From the NCBI RefSeq assembly GCF_900753045.1, contig NZ_CAADXO010000002.1, positions 1 through 50,083 of the forward strand: a DNA stretch of 50,083 nt. Reading direction: 5' to 3'. Position numbers and translations under genes: made by a program. Positions within the stretch are counted from its first letter, which is position 1. Each line of letters opens with the position of its first letter. The notes under the pieces were generated by a model that saw only the letters and a list, made by a program, of their open reading frames with translations, was not told the DNA's origin and made no database searches. Shown here in pieces: positions 7,350 through 16,427 of this stretch. Source of the DNA: an uncultured Phascolarctobacterium sp. (GTDB lineage Bacteria; Bacillota; Negativicutes; Acidaminococcales; Acidaminococcaceae).

Positions 7350-8660
7350 ATGCAGGATTTGCTAAAACACACGGACAACATCAATAAACTTTTAGCGCGC
7401 TTCGGCGTTAAGTTCGGCATCTATAAGAATAACGTCTTTCACGAGCAGCTATTCCCATTTGATGCCATTCCCAGAGTTATTACCGCAGCAGAATTCGCTG
7501 AAATCGAAAAGGGACTGGTACAACGTGTGACTGCGCTGAACATGTTTCTTTACGATATCTACCACGACCAGCATATAATTAAAGACAAGGTCATCCCGGA
7601 AGAATTTGTTTTTTCCTCCAAAGGCTATTTGCCGGAATGTTATGGCTGCACCCCGCCAAAAAAGATTTATTCGCATATTTCCGGCATTGATCTTGTACAG
7701 GCTAAAGACAAAACCTGGTATATTCTGGAGGATAACCTGCGTATCCCTTCAGGTGCCTCCTATCCGTTAATAGCACGCAAGCTTTGCCGCATTGCCAGCC
7801 CTCAAAGCTATGCCAACAACAACATTGTTGATAACCGCAACTACGGCACTATGCTAAGAAAAGTCATGGACAATGTCAACACAGGCGGTATTTCTGTTAT
7901 TCTCACTCCCGGTCGTTACAACGCCGCCTTTTTTGAACACGCCTATCTTGCCGAAATGACGCACAGTATTTTGGCTATGCCTACAGACCTGTATGTAGAA
8001 AACTCCCAAGTCTACTACCGCGCCATGGATAAACCGCAAAAGGTCGGTGTCATCTACCGCCGTATCTCGGATGAATATCTTGACCCGCTAACATTTCTGC
8101 CGGAATCGCTCATAGGAGTTCCCAACCTTATCAACGCTTACCGTGCCGGCAACGTAGCTATCATGAACGCTCCGGGCAACGGAGTAGCAGACGATAAAGG
8201 CATTTACTACTTCGTTCCCAAGATGATCAAATATTATTTGGGCGAGGACTCCATCACCCATAACGCACCTACTTATCTTATGTATTACGATAAGGACAGG
8301 GATTATGCGCTGGCGCATTTTGACGAGCTTGTTTTCAAAGATGTTTCGGAGGCCGGTGGCTATGGAGTTTTCTTCGGACGTAATTTAAGCAGCCAGCAGA
8401 AGCAGGATTTTATCAGCCTGCTAGAGACCGAGCCGCGCCGCTTCATTGCTCAGGAAATCATCGACTTTATAGATTTGCCGATTATAGACAAAGGCAAAGA
8501 AGTACTGCGCAAAGCTGATTTACGTGCCTTTGTCCTCAGTGGCAGCGAAACTAAGGTATGGCCCAGCGGCCTGACACGTTTTTCACGCAATCCTGATTCA
8601 TTTGTAGTTAATTCATCTCAAGGAGGAGGCTTCAAGGACACATGGGTATTATCTCGCTAG
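7350..8660 (+). CDS. Circularly permuted ATP-grasp protein (type 2)
   Basis: This 436-residue cytosolic protein belongs to the circularly permuted ATP-grasp family (former DUF404/DUF407). Characteristic segments are RVTALNMFLYDIYHDQ, the SGIDLVQAKDKTWYILEDNLRIPSGASYPL nucleotide/metal-binding region, and late VFKDVSEAGGYGVFFG and RAFVLSG segments. The family is predicted to make amide bonds (amidoligase) in uncharacterised peptide or tag synthesis. It is followed by an alpha-E protein (19-bp overlap) and a transglutaminase-like protein, a conserved trio in many bacteria. Function beyond ATP-dependent ligation is unknown. Confidence 0.88.
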   Translation: MQDLLKHTDNINKLLARFGVKFGIYKNNVFHEQLFPFDAIPRVITAAEFAEIEKGLVQRVTALNMFLYDIYHDQHIIKDKVIPEEFVFSSKGYLPECYGCTPPKKIYSHISGIDLVQAKDKTWYILEDNLRIPSGASYPLIARKLCRIASPQSYANNNIVDNRNYGTMLRKVMDNVNTGGISVILTPGRYNAAFFEHAYLAEMTHSILAMPTDLYVENSQVYYRAMDKPQKVGVIYRRISDEYLDPLTFLPESLIGVPNLINAYRAGNVAIMNAPGNGVADDKGIYYFVPKMIKYYLGEDSITHNAPTYLMYYDKDRDYALAHFDELVFKDVSEAGGYGVFFGRNLSSQQKQDFISLLETEPRRFIAQEIIDFIDLPIIDKGKEVLRKADLRAFVLSGSETKVWPSGLTRFSRNPDSFVVNSSQGGGFKDTWVLSR

Positions 8661-9307
8661 AAAAATCAAATCATTTATATTGGTTAGGACGCTACAGTGA
8701 ACGCGCCTTCACCACCATACGTACCTTCATGGACGCTTATGATACAATGCTGGACAATGATGCAGAAGCATACAAGCAGATTTGCGCAAAGCTTTCCATC
8801 CCGGATGTTTATGGCTGTAAGGAATCATTTATAATCAACTATCTTTTTGATGAAACCGACCCCAATTCCGTTTACAGCAACCTGTCGCGAGCCTGCGATA
8901 ATGCCAGCGTTATGCGCGATGTCATCAGCAGCACAGCGCTTGGTTATGTGCAGCTTGCCTTGGATGTCATGGAGGATGCTAAACGTGAAACCTTCTGCCT
9001 GCTGCATCTGCAGGAGGTTCTTGATGACTTATATGCTTTCTGGGGCTGTATTGATGATTACGTAGAAAGCAGTGAATGCCGCAATATTATGAAATGCGGA
9101 CGTTATATAGAAAGGCTTGACTTATATATCCGTTTAGATTATGATACTAATGCGCTGTCACTTGCCTACACCCGTATGCTTTATCGTCTGGAACGCAGCC
9201 GTTGCGACTATGACAAGCAGAACCTGGCAATGGTATCGTCCGCCTTCGATGCAGGTGGTAATCTGCGGCAAATTCTGCCACAGCTAAACAATATATTTAG
9301 GGAATGA
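8642..9307 (+). CDS. Alpha-E domain protein
   Basis: This all-helical 221-residue protein is of the alpha-E family (former DUF403). The conserved opening SLEKSNHLYWLGRYSERAFTTIRTFMDAYD and the later SRACDNASVMRDVISS and CGRYIERLDLYIRLDYD segments are clear. Alpha-E proteins nearly always sit between a CP-ATP-grasp gene and a transglutaminase gene, as here, and probably act with them as a scaffold or substrate-binding partner. The 19-bp overlap with the ATP-grasp gene and the 6-bp gap to the transglutaminase gene indicate tight coupling. Confidence 0.9.
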   Translation: MGIISLEKSNHLYWLGRYSERAFTTIRTFMDAYDTMLDNDAEAYKQICAKLSIPDVYGCKESFIINYLFDETDPNSVYSNLSRACDNASVMRDVISSTALGYVQLALDVMEDAKRETFCLLHLQEVLDDLYAFWGCIDDYVESSECRNIMKCGRYIERLDLYIRLDYDTNALSLAYTRMLYRLERSRCDYDKQNLAMVSSAFDAGGNLRQILPQLNNIFRE

Positions 9308-9313
9308 TTACCT

Positions 9314-10090
9314 TTGAGAAAGCTAAAATTCCATTATGAAATGCAGCTAAAATTTTCCGGAGATGTCATTAGGCACAGCTTTGCCCTGCGTTGCCTGCCA
9401 AAGGAAACCTGTACACAGCACATTCTGCAGCTTGCGTACACCATATCGCCACATGCTTCTGTCAGCACCGGCAGCGATGCCTTCGGCAATATCCTTTGCT
9501 CAGGTTTTCTCGAGCAGCCTCATGACCATTTTTCCTTCACTGTAGACGGTGTTGCTCTGACTAACAGCGAAAATATCGACAGCGGCAGCCTGCAGCATCT
9601 CTTCTGTTACCCTACCGCACAGACAACACTTACACAGGGAGCAGCTCCTTATCTGGCGCTGGCACAGGAAATGCATGATCCGCTCCAAAAAGCTCTCGCC
9701 ATGAGCAGCAAGCTTTATCGCAGCTTCACCTATAAGCCGAACACAACCACTACCCAGACTACGGCACAACAGGCTCTTGACCAGGGAACAGGTGTCTGCC
9801 AGGATTATACGCATATTATGCTGGCACTTTGCCGCCTTTGTCATATACCTGCACGCTACGTTGCCGGCTTTATGACCGGTGAAGGTGCAACACATGCCTG
9901 GCTGGAAATTTTTGCCGGCGGCCAATGGATGGGTATTGATCCTACTAACAACCGCATTGTTGATGACCAGTATATCAAACTGTCGGAAGGACGCGATGCG
10001 TCAGACTGCATCATAGACAAGGGCGTTTTCTTCGGCAACGTCAGCCAATCACAAAGTGTATTAGTACGCGTAACACAAGAAGCACTCTGA
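9314..10090 (+). CDS. Transglutaminase-like cysteine protease
   Basis: This 258-residue protein has an N-terminal beta-rich domain and a transglutaminase-like catalytic core. The triad is Cys162 (GTGVCQDYTHIMLALCR), His194 (GEGATHAWLEIF) and Asp209 (MGIDPTNN). It has no signal peptide, so it is probably cytosolic. The start is a TTG at 9314 with AGGGA ten bases upstream. In the ATP-grasp/alpha-E/transglutaminase trio it is predicted to hydrolyse or transfer the peptide made by the ATP-grasp enzyme. A terminator follows directly. Confidence 0.9.
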   Translation: MRKLKFHYEMQLKFSGDVIRHSFALRCLPKETCTQHILQLAYTISPHASVSTGSDAFGNILCSGFLEQPHDHFSFTVDGVALTNSENIDSGSLQHLFCYPTAQTTLTQGAAPYLALAQEMHDPLQKALAMSSKLYRSFTYKPNTTTTQTTAQQALDQGTGVCQDYTHIMLALCRLCHIPARYVAGFMTGEGATHAWLEIFAGGQWMGIDPTNNRIVDDQYIKLSEGRDASDCIIDKGVFFGNVSQSQSVLVRVTQEAL

Positions 10091-10100
10091 TAACCATGCT

Positions 10101-10129
10101 AAAAAACCGGGTATTATGCCCGGTTTTTT
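10101..10129 (+). terminator. Terminator of the ATP-grasp/alpha-E/transglutaminase operon
   Basis: The stem AAAAAACCGGG / CCCGGTTTTTT has a 7-nt loop and a continuing T run, 10 bp after the transglutaminase stop. Confidence 0.92.
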
Positions 10130-10134
10130 CTTTC

Positions 10135-10164
10135 TAGACAATAGATACACTTTTAGCGTATAAT
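10135..10164 (+). promoter_or_regulatory. Promoter of the PH-like gene
   Basis: TAGACA (10135-10140), 18 bp, TATAAT (10159-10164), about 100 bp before the ribosome site at 10256-10262. Nothing else was recognised in the intervening leader. Confidence 0.6.
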
Positions 10165-10263
10165 ATTGTTTAGATTAAATTCGTATTGTTAGCGATAAAA
10201 TAACCCGCTGGCAACTTTATCAGCGTAAAAATCAAAATGCAGACTTTAAGCCTGTAAAGGAGA

Positions 10264-11358
10264 GTGCAGAATTTGAAACCTTATAGCATGCAAGAATTAG
10301 AAGAATGCGGCTTTTTATCAAAAATATTCGGCAGCAAGCCTACCGAAAACGGCTGGAAGGAGCTCAACAATCTGTTGGCTGCAGCACCAGATGCTTTGGC
10401 TGTCAGTGCCGATGATGTACATCACGCTCTGAAAAAATGGGGCGTAAAATTCAACGATGATAATTTCAACCAACGCAGTGGTATTTACCGTAAGCTGGCA
10501 GATGTTATCTTCACTGAAGTACAAACTAAAGAAGACAGCCTTTGGGCGCAGCTTGCACACTTAGCTGAAATTTTGGAGCTGCCGCCGCATCTGGCAAAGC
10601 AGGCTGATAAGGCAGCAAAAACAGCTGCTTATTTTGTCCGCTGCCGTGATTTGCTTGCAGGCAACGAAAAACTGGATATCAAGCAATTAAATGAGTTATT
10701 CGGCTATGACTACGAAGACAGCCTTTCCATGCGTAAGCAGGTTTTTCAGGCTCAATTCAACCAGAAGTTTGACGAAATCAGCAGCGCACAGCGCTATACT
10801 CCGGAAGAAGAAGCTGCCCTGCGTGCCGACTGCGCAACTCTGGATATCCCTTACGAATTAAAGAATAATATTGTCAGCGCTCTGGAAAAATACCGCAGCC
10901 TATGGAATGCAGAGCATATGCCTTTAGGTGATATCAAGCAGGATTCCTTCCCGCTCAACCCCGGAGAAATCTGCCACGCTTATACCAACTGCGGTCTCTG
11001 CCAAAACAAAATGATAGAACGCGAAGACAACTACTATGAGCTGACACGCAAATTCCGCATTGATGAAACCGTTGCCTTCAAGGGCGAAAAAATCGAGCAT
11101 CCCAAATTCACCGAAGAAATGACTATTATTGAGGAGCTTGGCGTGTTCTTCCTTACCAACCAACGTTTAGTTTACATTGGTAAGAAAAATGCCTTCCATA
11201 TCCCGCTCAACGTTCTCAGCGGCGCTGATTTTGACGGCATCAATATGGTAACCTTCCATCACACCGATGGTACCGACAGTATCTTTAAATTCAGCGACGA
11301 GGCTGCCGGAGTTTTATACATTCTGTTCGAAAGAACTTTAAAGGCTGCCAAAGCATAA
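10264..11358 (+). CDS. Conserved-looking protein with C-terminal PH/GRAM-like domain, function unknown
   Basis: This soluble protein has no signal peptide. The first about 230 residues are helical with no motif I recognise. A short cysteine cluster (CHAYTNCGLC) follows. The last about 110 residues look like a bacterial PH/GRAM-type fold, with the FFLTNQRLVYIGKKNAFHIPL strand-turn-strand signature and a final helix (SDEAAGVLYILFERTL). The GTG at 10264 lies only 1 nt past the GGAG at 10259-10262. The in-frame TTG at 10273 has ideal spacing (10 nt) and is the more likely start, giving 361 residues. It is monocistronic. Confidence 0.8.
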   Translation: MQNLKPYSMQELEECGFLSKIFGSKPTENGWKELNNLLAAAPDALAVSADDVHHALKKWGVKFNDDNFNQRSGIYRKLADVIFTEVQTKEDSLWAQLAHLAEILELPPHLAKQADKAAKTAAYFVRCRDLLAGNEKLDIKQLNELFGYDYEDSLSMRKQVFQAQFNQKFDEISSAQRYTPEEEAALRADCATLDIPYELKNNIVSALEKYRSLWNAEHMPLGDIKQDSFPLNPGEICHAYTNCGLCQNKMIEREDNYYELTRKFRIDETVAFKGEKIEHPKFTEEMTIIEELGVFFLTNQRLVYIGKKNAFHIPLNVLSGADFDGINMVTFHHTDGTDSIFKFSDEAAGVLYILFERTLKAAKA

Positions 11359-11377
11359 AACCGCATACATACAAAAT

Positions 11378-11404
11378 ACCCCTGCAGGAAAATTCTGCAG
11401 GGGT
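11378..11404. terminator. Bidirectional terminator between the PH-like and aminotransferase genes
   Basis: ACCCCTGCAG / CTGCAGGGGT has a 7-nt loop and a following TTAAATTTTT on the plus side. It lies between two convergent genes; the reverse side has only a short T-rich flank, so it may work mainly for the plus strand. Confidence 0.75.
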
Positions 11405-11455
11405 TAAATTTTTATCAGCTATAAAATTCACAAGACAGCTTAAGCCGTCAAAGAA

Positions 11456-12634
11456 TTACATGCACTCTTTGATTGCTTTAGCCATGCGTTGGATACCTTC
11501 AACAATGCGGTCATCCGGCATGTTGGAGTAGTTGATACGCATGCTGCGGTCAGTCTTTTGGTTCGGATAGAAAGCATCACCGATAACGCCGGCAACCTTC
11601 ATCTCGATGCATTTGTTAAATACTTTGCGTGCGCTTACGCCTTCAGGGAAGGTCAGCCACAGGAACAGACCACCTTCCGGATGAGTCCATTCGGTACCAG
11701 CCGGAAAGTATTTCTCCATGGATTCAAGAATCAGATCACGACGATGTTTGTACAGAGCAACGATTTCTTTAACGTGTGCATCCAGATCATATTGTTCCAT
11801 GTAGGCATCTGCAACACCTTGGTCAAAGTTAGAGGTATGCAGGTCAGCGCTTTGTTTGATTTTAACAAACTCGCTCAGCAGGCTGTGCTCAGCTGCAATC
11901 CAGCCAAGACGCAGGCCCGGGCAGAAGATTTTGGAGAAGGTGCCCAGGAACATAACCAGACCTTTGGTATCCATAGATTTCAGGGACGGCAGGATGGTGC
12001 CTTCATAGCGCAGTTCGCCGTACGGATTATCTTCGAGTACCGGCAGGTTGTGTTTGTTAACAACTTCCATGAATTTTTGACGGCGTTCCATGGACCATGT
12101 ACGACCGGTCGGGTTTTGGAAGTCAGGAATTACATAGATAAATTTGCAGTTCGGAGTGGTGGACAGGATTTTGTCCAGTTCTTCCGGAATCAGGCCGCCG
12201 TTATCGGTAGGAACCTCAACAAATTTCGGTTGGTAAGCGTTGAATGCGTTCAGAGCGCCGAGGTAGGACGGGCTTTCGCACAGAACAACGTCACCGGGAT
12301 CCAGGAACAGCTTGCCTGCGAAGTCCAGGCATTGTTGAGAACCGGTGGTAATCAGAATGTCATCGGGATCAACATTGGTGTGGTATTTATCAGCCATGCG
12401 TTTAGCAATTTTTGCACGCAGGGACGGACGGCCTTCGGTAGTTGCATATTGCAGCAGTTGGCGACCTTCCTTCAATACCAGGTCATGAGAAACCTTGGCA
12501 ATTTCTTCTACAGGGAACAGTTCCGGTGCAGGCAGACCGCCGGCAAAGGAAATAATATCAGGCTGAGCAGTTAATTTTAACAGCTCGCGGATTTCAGAAG
12601 CTTGCATACGCTCCATACGTGTTGCGAATTTCAT
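11456..12634 (-). CDS. PLP-dependent class I/II aminotransferase, LysN/2-aminoadipate type
   Basis: This is a fold-type I pyridoxal-phosphate enzyme of 392 residues without an N-terminal regulator domain. Visible motifs are ISFAGGLPAPELFP (residues 28-41), TTGSQQCLD (97-104), the NPTG motif at 174-177, the cofactor-binding EDNPYGELRY, and GTFSKIFCPGLRLGW with Schiff-base Lys235. This pattern fits the LysN/MocR-core group, which acts on 2-aminoadipate, aromatic or branched-chain amino acids, so substrate is not certain. Codon use is strongly biased toward optimal-looking codons (CGT, GGT, AAC), suggesting high expression. A possible promoter is TTGTTT-17 bp-TACAAT upstream on the minus strand. 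Confidence 0.9.
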   Translation of the reverse strand: MKFATRMERMQASEIRELLKLTAQPDIISFAGGLPAPELFPVEEIAKVSHDLVLKEGRQLLQYATTEGRPSLRAKIAKRMADKYHTNVDPDDILITTGSQQCLDFAGKLFLDPGDVVLCESPSYLGALNAFNAYQPKFVEVPTDNGGLIPEELDKILSTTPNCKFIYVIPDFQNPTGRTWSMERRQKFMEVVNKHNLPVLEDNPYGELRYEGTILPSLKSMDTKGLVMFLGTFSKIFCPGLRLGWIAAEHSLLSEFVKIKQSADLHTSNFDQGVADAYMEQYDLDAHVKEIVALYKHRRDLILESMEKYFPAGTEWTHPEGGLFLWLTFPEGVSARKVFNKCIEMKVAGVIGDAFYPNQKTDRSMRINYSNMPDDRIVEGIQRMAKAIKECM

Positions 12635-12832
12635 GATTAAAAACCTCTCTTCATTGGAAACTATATTATTTTACCGTAACACTTATTGTAGCACCACAAT
12701 CTAAAACAAACAAGCAAAATACCGTTTTCGATTAATTCTATCTATTTTTATGGTAAATTATGTTAACTTATTAACGGTTTACACGGAAATTTGTTTGTTG
12801 AAAATTTCGTACAATATTACAAAATTCATTTT

Positions 12833-13615
12833 TTAAACATAAATCTCAGCTTCTGCATATAATACTGCTTTTCCGCGAAGCACAGTGCGTTCACCGGCAT
12901 AGCTGCAGTACAGCACACCACCACGGGCAGAAGCCTGATAAGCTGTAAATTCCTTCTTTCCTGTTTTTGCTGCCCAATAGGGAATAACATGACAGTGTCC
13001 GCGTCCACATACCGGATCTTCTGCTACATTACACTTAGGCGCAAAGCTGCGTGTTACACAATCATAATCCGTTCCCGGTGCAGTAATATGCAGGCAAACG
13101 CCATCCATCTGTCTGATAAGCTCCTGATTCGGCTTAACATTACGCACCTCTTCCTCATTTTGCAAAACACAGACCATGTCGGCGCCAAAATAAGCCTCCA
13201 CAGGCTTTACACCCAACGCTTGCAGCATTTTCTCAGTAACAGGAACAGGCTGCAGCTTAAAGGAAGGAAAATCCATCATCAGCATGTCATTTTGTTTTTC
13301 TACCGTCAGTCGTCCGCTGAGCGTATCAAACGCAATACTATTCTTTTCCGGCTCATAAAAATGGGTAATTACATACGCAGTTGCCAGCGTCGCATGACCG
13401 CAAAGCTCTACCTCGCCACCAGGAGTAAACCAGCGGAGATGATAAGCTTCGCCTTCCTTGACAGCAAAAGCCGTTTCAGAAAGATTATTTTCAATAGCGA
13501 TATTCTGCATAACAGCATCATCTGGCCATTTCTCCATTACACAAACAGCAGCAGGGTTACCGCTGAAAACCTTGTCGGTAAATGCATCAACAATATATTG
13601 TTTCATGAACAACAC
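12833..13615 (-). CDS. PhzF-family isomerase/epimerase
   Basis: This 257-260 residue protein is of the PhzF/diaminopimelate-epimerase fold. The N-terminal YIVDAFTDKVFSGNPAAVCVM, the catalytic Glu in NLSETAF (Glu44 counted from the preferred start), GHATLATAYVI and the C-terminal half motif DPVCGRGHCHVIPYW are all present. Family members catalyse proton-shift isomerisations; there is no phenazine cluster here, so the name does not imply phenazine synthesis. GTG 13615 opens the frame, but ATG at 13606 gives the canonical MKQYIVDAFT start. It is transcribed divergently from a LysR regulator, the usual context for regulation by that protein. Confidence 0.9.
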   Translation of the reverse strand: MLFMKQYIVDAFTDKVFSGNPAAVCVMEKWPDDAVMQNIAIENNLSETAFAVKEGEAYHLRWFTPGGEVELCGHATLATAYVITHFYEPEKNSIAFDTLSGRLTVEKQNDMLMMDFPSFKLQPVPVTEKMLQALGVKPVEAYFGADMVCVLQNEEEVRNVKPNQELIRQMDGVCLHITAPGTDYDCVTRSFAPKCNVAEDPVCGRGHCHVIPYWAAKTGKKEFTAYQASARGGVLYCSYAGERTVLRGKAVLYAEAEIYV

Positions 13616-13772
13616 AACCTTTCCATAAGAATATCATACGCAGATGACAGCATAAGTATCAACTGTATATCTTGCTGCCTCTTGTATTTTTCAGGCTTTT
13701 ATTATACACTAAAGAATCATATAAGAAAAATTAATGTTTCGTATCTTTATATGCAGAAAGGTTATTTGAATT

Positions 13773-14642
13773 ATGCAACGCTATATAGCACTTCTCAAAG
13801 TAATCGAAGTCGGCAGCTTCACTAAAGCGGCAGAGCTGCTTGGCTACACCCAACCGGCACTCAGCCAGATGATTGCCTCCTTGGAAAAAGAGCTGGCCAT
13901 GAAAATTTTATATCGTTCCCGTTATGGAATTCAGTTAACTCCAGAAGGAGAACACTTGTATCCGTCTATTCAAAGCTCGGTACTGCAATACGAGGCTATG
14001 CGCCGCAAAGCAGAAGAAATACGTGGCTTAGATTCAGGTATTGTTCGCATCGGTACGGTTTCCAGCGTTTCCTGCCATTGGCTTCCCGGTATAATCCGCA
14101 CCTTTTGGCAGGAGCATCCTAATATTCAAATTGTCCTGCATCAGGGTGACTATACCAGTATACCGGAATGGGTGCGAACCGGAGCAGTGGATTTTGGCTT
14201 TGTCAGTCCGCAGGCCGTCAAAGGTATGGAAACTATAAGCATAAAATCCGGTGAATTTCTCGCTGTACTGCCCAAGAATCATCCCTTGGCCAAGAAAAAA
14301 TCCCTGCTGCTGCAGGACTTGGCAGAAGAACCCTTCCTGCTGTTGGAAGAGGGCGCCTACAGTGAGCCTTTGGAAGCGCTGCGCACAGCAGGCATCACGC
14401 CAAACGTCAAGCTACGAGTTCATGACGATTACTCTATTCTCTCAATGGTTGAGCAAGGACTTGGTGTTTCAGTTTTAGCTGAGCTTGTACTGCACAAGAC
14501 AAGCTATAATGTTGTTACACTGCCTATCGAACCGCCCATCATCCGCACTTTAGGCATTGTAACTAAGGACAGGCGCAAACTGCCATTAGCAAGCAAGGAA
14601 TTTATCCGTTGCATTTTGGAGCATAAGGAAAATTTGTTATAA
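13773..14642 (+). CDS. LysR-family transcriptional regulator
   Basis: This 289-residue regulator has an N-terminal winged HTH (residues 1-60: FTKAAELLGYTQPALSQMIASLEKEL, then LTPEGEHLYP) and a C-terminal periplasmic-binding-like effector domain (GIVRIGTVSSVSCHWLPGII, VDFGFVSP, LAVLPKNHPLAKK). It is divergent from phzF across a 157-bp AT-rich gap. By the usual LysR arrangement it probably controls phzF and itself. The inducer cannot be inferred. Confidence 0.93.
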   Translation: MQRYIALLKVIEVGSFTKAAELLGYTQPALSQMIASLEKELAMKILYRSRYGIQLTPEGEHLYPSIQSSVLQYEAMRRKAEEIRGLDSGIVRIGTVSSVSCHWLPGIIRTFWQEHPNIQIVLHQGDYTSIPEWVRTGAVDFGFVSPQAVKGMETISIKSGEFLAVLPKNHPLAKKKSLLLQDLAEEPFLLLEEGAYSEPLEALRTAGITPNVKLRVHDDYSILSMVEQGLGVSVLAELVLHKTSYNVVTLPIEPPIIRTLGIVTKDRRKLPLASKEFIRCILEHKENLL

Positions 14643-14655
14643 GGTCAAAAAAAAC

Positions 14656-14701
14656 AACCGACTGCAGAACAAACCAAATTGTTTGCAGCCGGTTATTTTT
14701 T
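14656..14701. terminator. Terminator between the LysR gene and the tyrosine phosphatase gene
   Basis: AACCG...TGCA/AACAAA pairs with TTGTTTGCA...CGGTT with small bulges. T runs follow on both sides (TTATTTTTTG on plus, TTGTTTTTTTTG on minus), so it can end both convergent transcripts. Confidence 0.8.
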
Positions 14702-14714
14702 GCTTATACTTAAA

Positions 14715-15173
14715 TTAATTCTTTTGCAGATACTTCAGCAAGCCTTCCAGACCTTCCATGATATCATCATAGGTCACTTCAAAGTCACCGGTATACCACG
14801 GATCAGCAATGCTTGCGCCCTTGCGCTCGGTATAATCCAAAAGCAGATGTACCTTATCCTGCGTATCTTCACCGATGACTCTGCGCAAATTACGGATATT
14901 ATTACTGTCCATCACCAGCAGCAAGTCATAATATTCGTAGTCACGCTTTGTTACCTGTACTGCCTGCTTGCCTGCGACGCTGATGCCAAGCTGCGCAAGC
15001 TTGTTGCGCGTGCCGTAATGCACAGGGTTGCCTATTTCTTCCCTGCTCGTAGCTGCCGAAGCAATTTCAAAATCAGCGGCAATACCGCGCTTTTTTACAA
15101 TATCCTTCAATAAAAACTCTGCCATCGGCGAACGGCAGATGTTGCCGTGGCAGATAAAGAGAATTTTTATCAT
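14715..15173 (-). CDS. Low-molecular-weight protein tyrosine phosphatase
   Basis: This 152-residue cytosolic phosphatase has the P-loop CHGNICRS at the N-terminus (Cys8 nucleophile, Arg14) and the general acid Asp124 in ADPWYTGDF. Substrates are not predictable. Many LMW-PTPs reverse tyrosine-kinase signalling in capsule synthesis, but no kinase or capsule gene is nearby. It is a single-gene unit. Confidence 0.93.
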   Translation of the reverse strand: MIKILFICHGNICRSPMAEFLLKDIVKKRGIAADFEIASAATSREEIGNPVHYGTRNKLAQLGISVAGKQAVQVTKRDYEYYDLLLVMDSNNIRNLRRVIGEDTQDKVHLLLDYTERKGASIADPWYTGDFEVTYDDIMEGLEGLLKYLQKN

Positions 15174-15298
15174 AATCTCTATATTCCTCCATAAGTCTCG
15201 AAAATGTTAATATTACGGGGTTTTTCGGACTTTCAGTTTTTCTTAGATTTTTCAAGTGTGCAATTTTATTATACAATGAAACGTTTTTATCCTTTATA

Positions 15299-16288
15299 TC
15301 ATTTTTTCTTCTTCAGTTCCTTCGCAACTTCTTTTACACTTTCCAAATAAGCCTGTTCCACCGGAGATAATGTAATCTCCTGATATTTTCGATATTCAGC
15401 CTTTGCTTTTTCTAAAGCCTGCTTATGGCTGACAGTACCGGCACCTTCAAGCAATTTGCGATTTCCCGAAGACAGCACCATATCAAGCTGTTTTACATAA
15501 TCATGCATATACATCGGCTTATGTTCAATGGCATTGATTTCTGCCAAATCAAAATAACCGGATACAAGATTGTTTAAGATTTTCAGTTCATTTTCTTGCA
15601 AATAGTTTTTCGCAATACCAATATCTTTTAATGCCGGCAATTCTCCGGAAAATGAAGTAAGCCCCATAAATGGTTTCTCTGCATCTGCTCTTTCATAAAT
15701 TACTTCAGCGGCAGTATGTCCATGTGCTGCATAATGCAATTTATTTTGCACAATTTTAAAGAATTTTACAGATTCATCACTGCGTGGATCATAGTCAACA
15801 CTTGTTGCGTACAAATCAAGTACCTGACGATACAGCACCTTTTCAGAGGAACGAATGTCTCTGATGCGATCAAGTAATTCTTTCCAATAATTCCCGCCAG
15901 CATTTCCTTTCAGTCGTTCGTCATCCATAGCAAAACCTTTAATCATGTACTCTTTCAGCACATTTGTTGCCCAAATTCTGAACTGAACGCCTCGCTGAGA
16001 TTTCACACGATAGCCAACAGAGATAATAACATCAAGGTTATAATAATCTACGTTATATACTTTCCCGTCTGCGGCAGTTGTTGCAAAATTTGCAACAACT
16101 GAATTTCGCTGCAGCTCGCCTTCTTCAAAAATTTTCTTGATATGTCTCGATATGGTAGATTTATCTCTCTGAAAGAGTTCAGCCATCTGATCAAGAGATA
16201 ACCAAACTGTTTCTTCTTGCATATTTACATTTATTTTTGTCAAACCATCATCTGTCTGATAGATAATGATTTCTCCATAATTATTCAC
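15299..16288 (-). CDS. RhuM-family protein
   Basis: This 329-residue soluble protein is of the RhuM family, first named from a Salmonella pathogenicity island. It has a winged-helix-like N-terminus (WLSLDQMAELFQRDKSTISRHIKKIFEEGEL), the conserved VYNVDYYNLDVIISVGYRVKSQRGVQFRIWATNVLKEYM core and a helical C-terminus ending in lysines. Start is GTG at 16288 with AGGAGAAG upstream. RhuM-like genes occur in mobile and defence-type neighbourhoods and their biochemical role is unsettled. It lies 139 bp downstream of a Fic gene on the same strand. Confidence 0.88.
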   Translation of the reverse strand: MNNYGEIIIYQTDDGLTKINVNMQEETVWLSLDQMAELFQRDKSTISRHIKKIFEEGELQRNSVVANFATTAADGKVYNVDYYNLDVIISVGYRVKSQRGVQFRIWATNVLKEYMIKGFAMDDERLKGNAGGNYWKELLDRIRDIRSSEKVLYRQVLDLYATSVDYDPRSDESVKFFKIVQNKLHYAAHGHTAAEVIYERADAEKPFMGLTSFSGELPALKDIGIAKNYLQENELKILNNLVSGYFDLAEINAIEHKPMYMHDYVKQLDMVLSSGNRKLLEGAGTVSHKQALEKAKAEYRKYQEITLSPVEQAYLESVKEVAKELKKKK

Positions 16289-16427
16289 AGCACTTCTCCT
16301 ATCTTTTAGACCTTATCTCTATTATAAAACAATTTATCTTTCTTTGACAAATCACACTAAATTATGCGGTACTCCATAAGCAGAACTTCTTATTTTTTGG
16401 TTTTTTAGTATCACGAATACGATCTTC

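Noticed and set aside
12833..13615. Phenazine biosynthesis
   Set aside because: Only a PhzF-fold isomerase is present; such proteins are widespread and no other phenazine genes are nearby.
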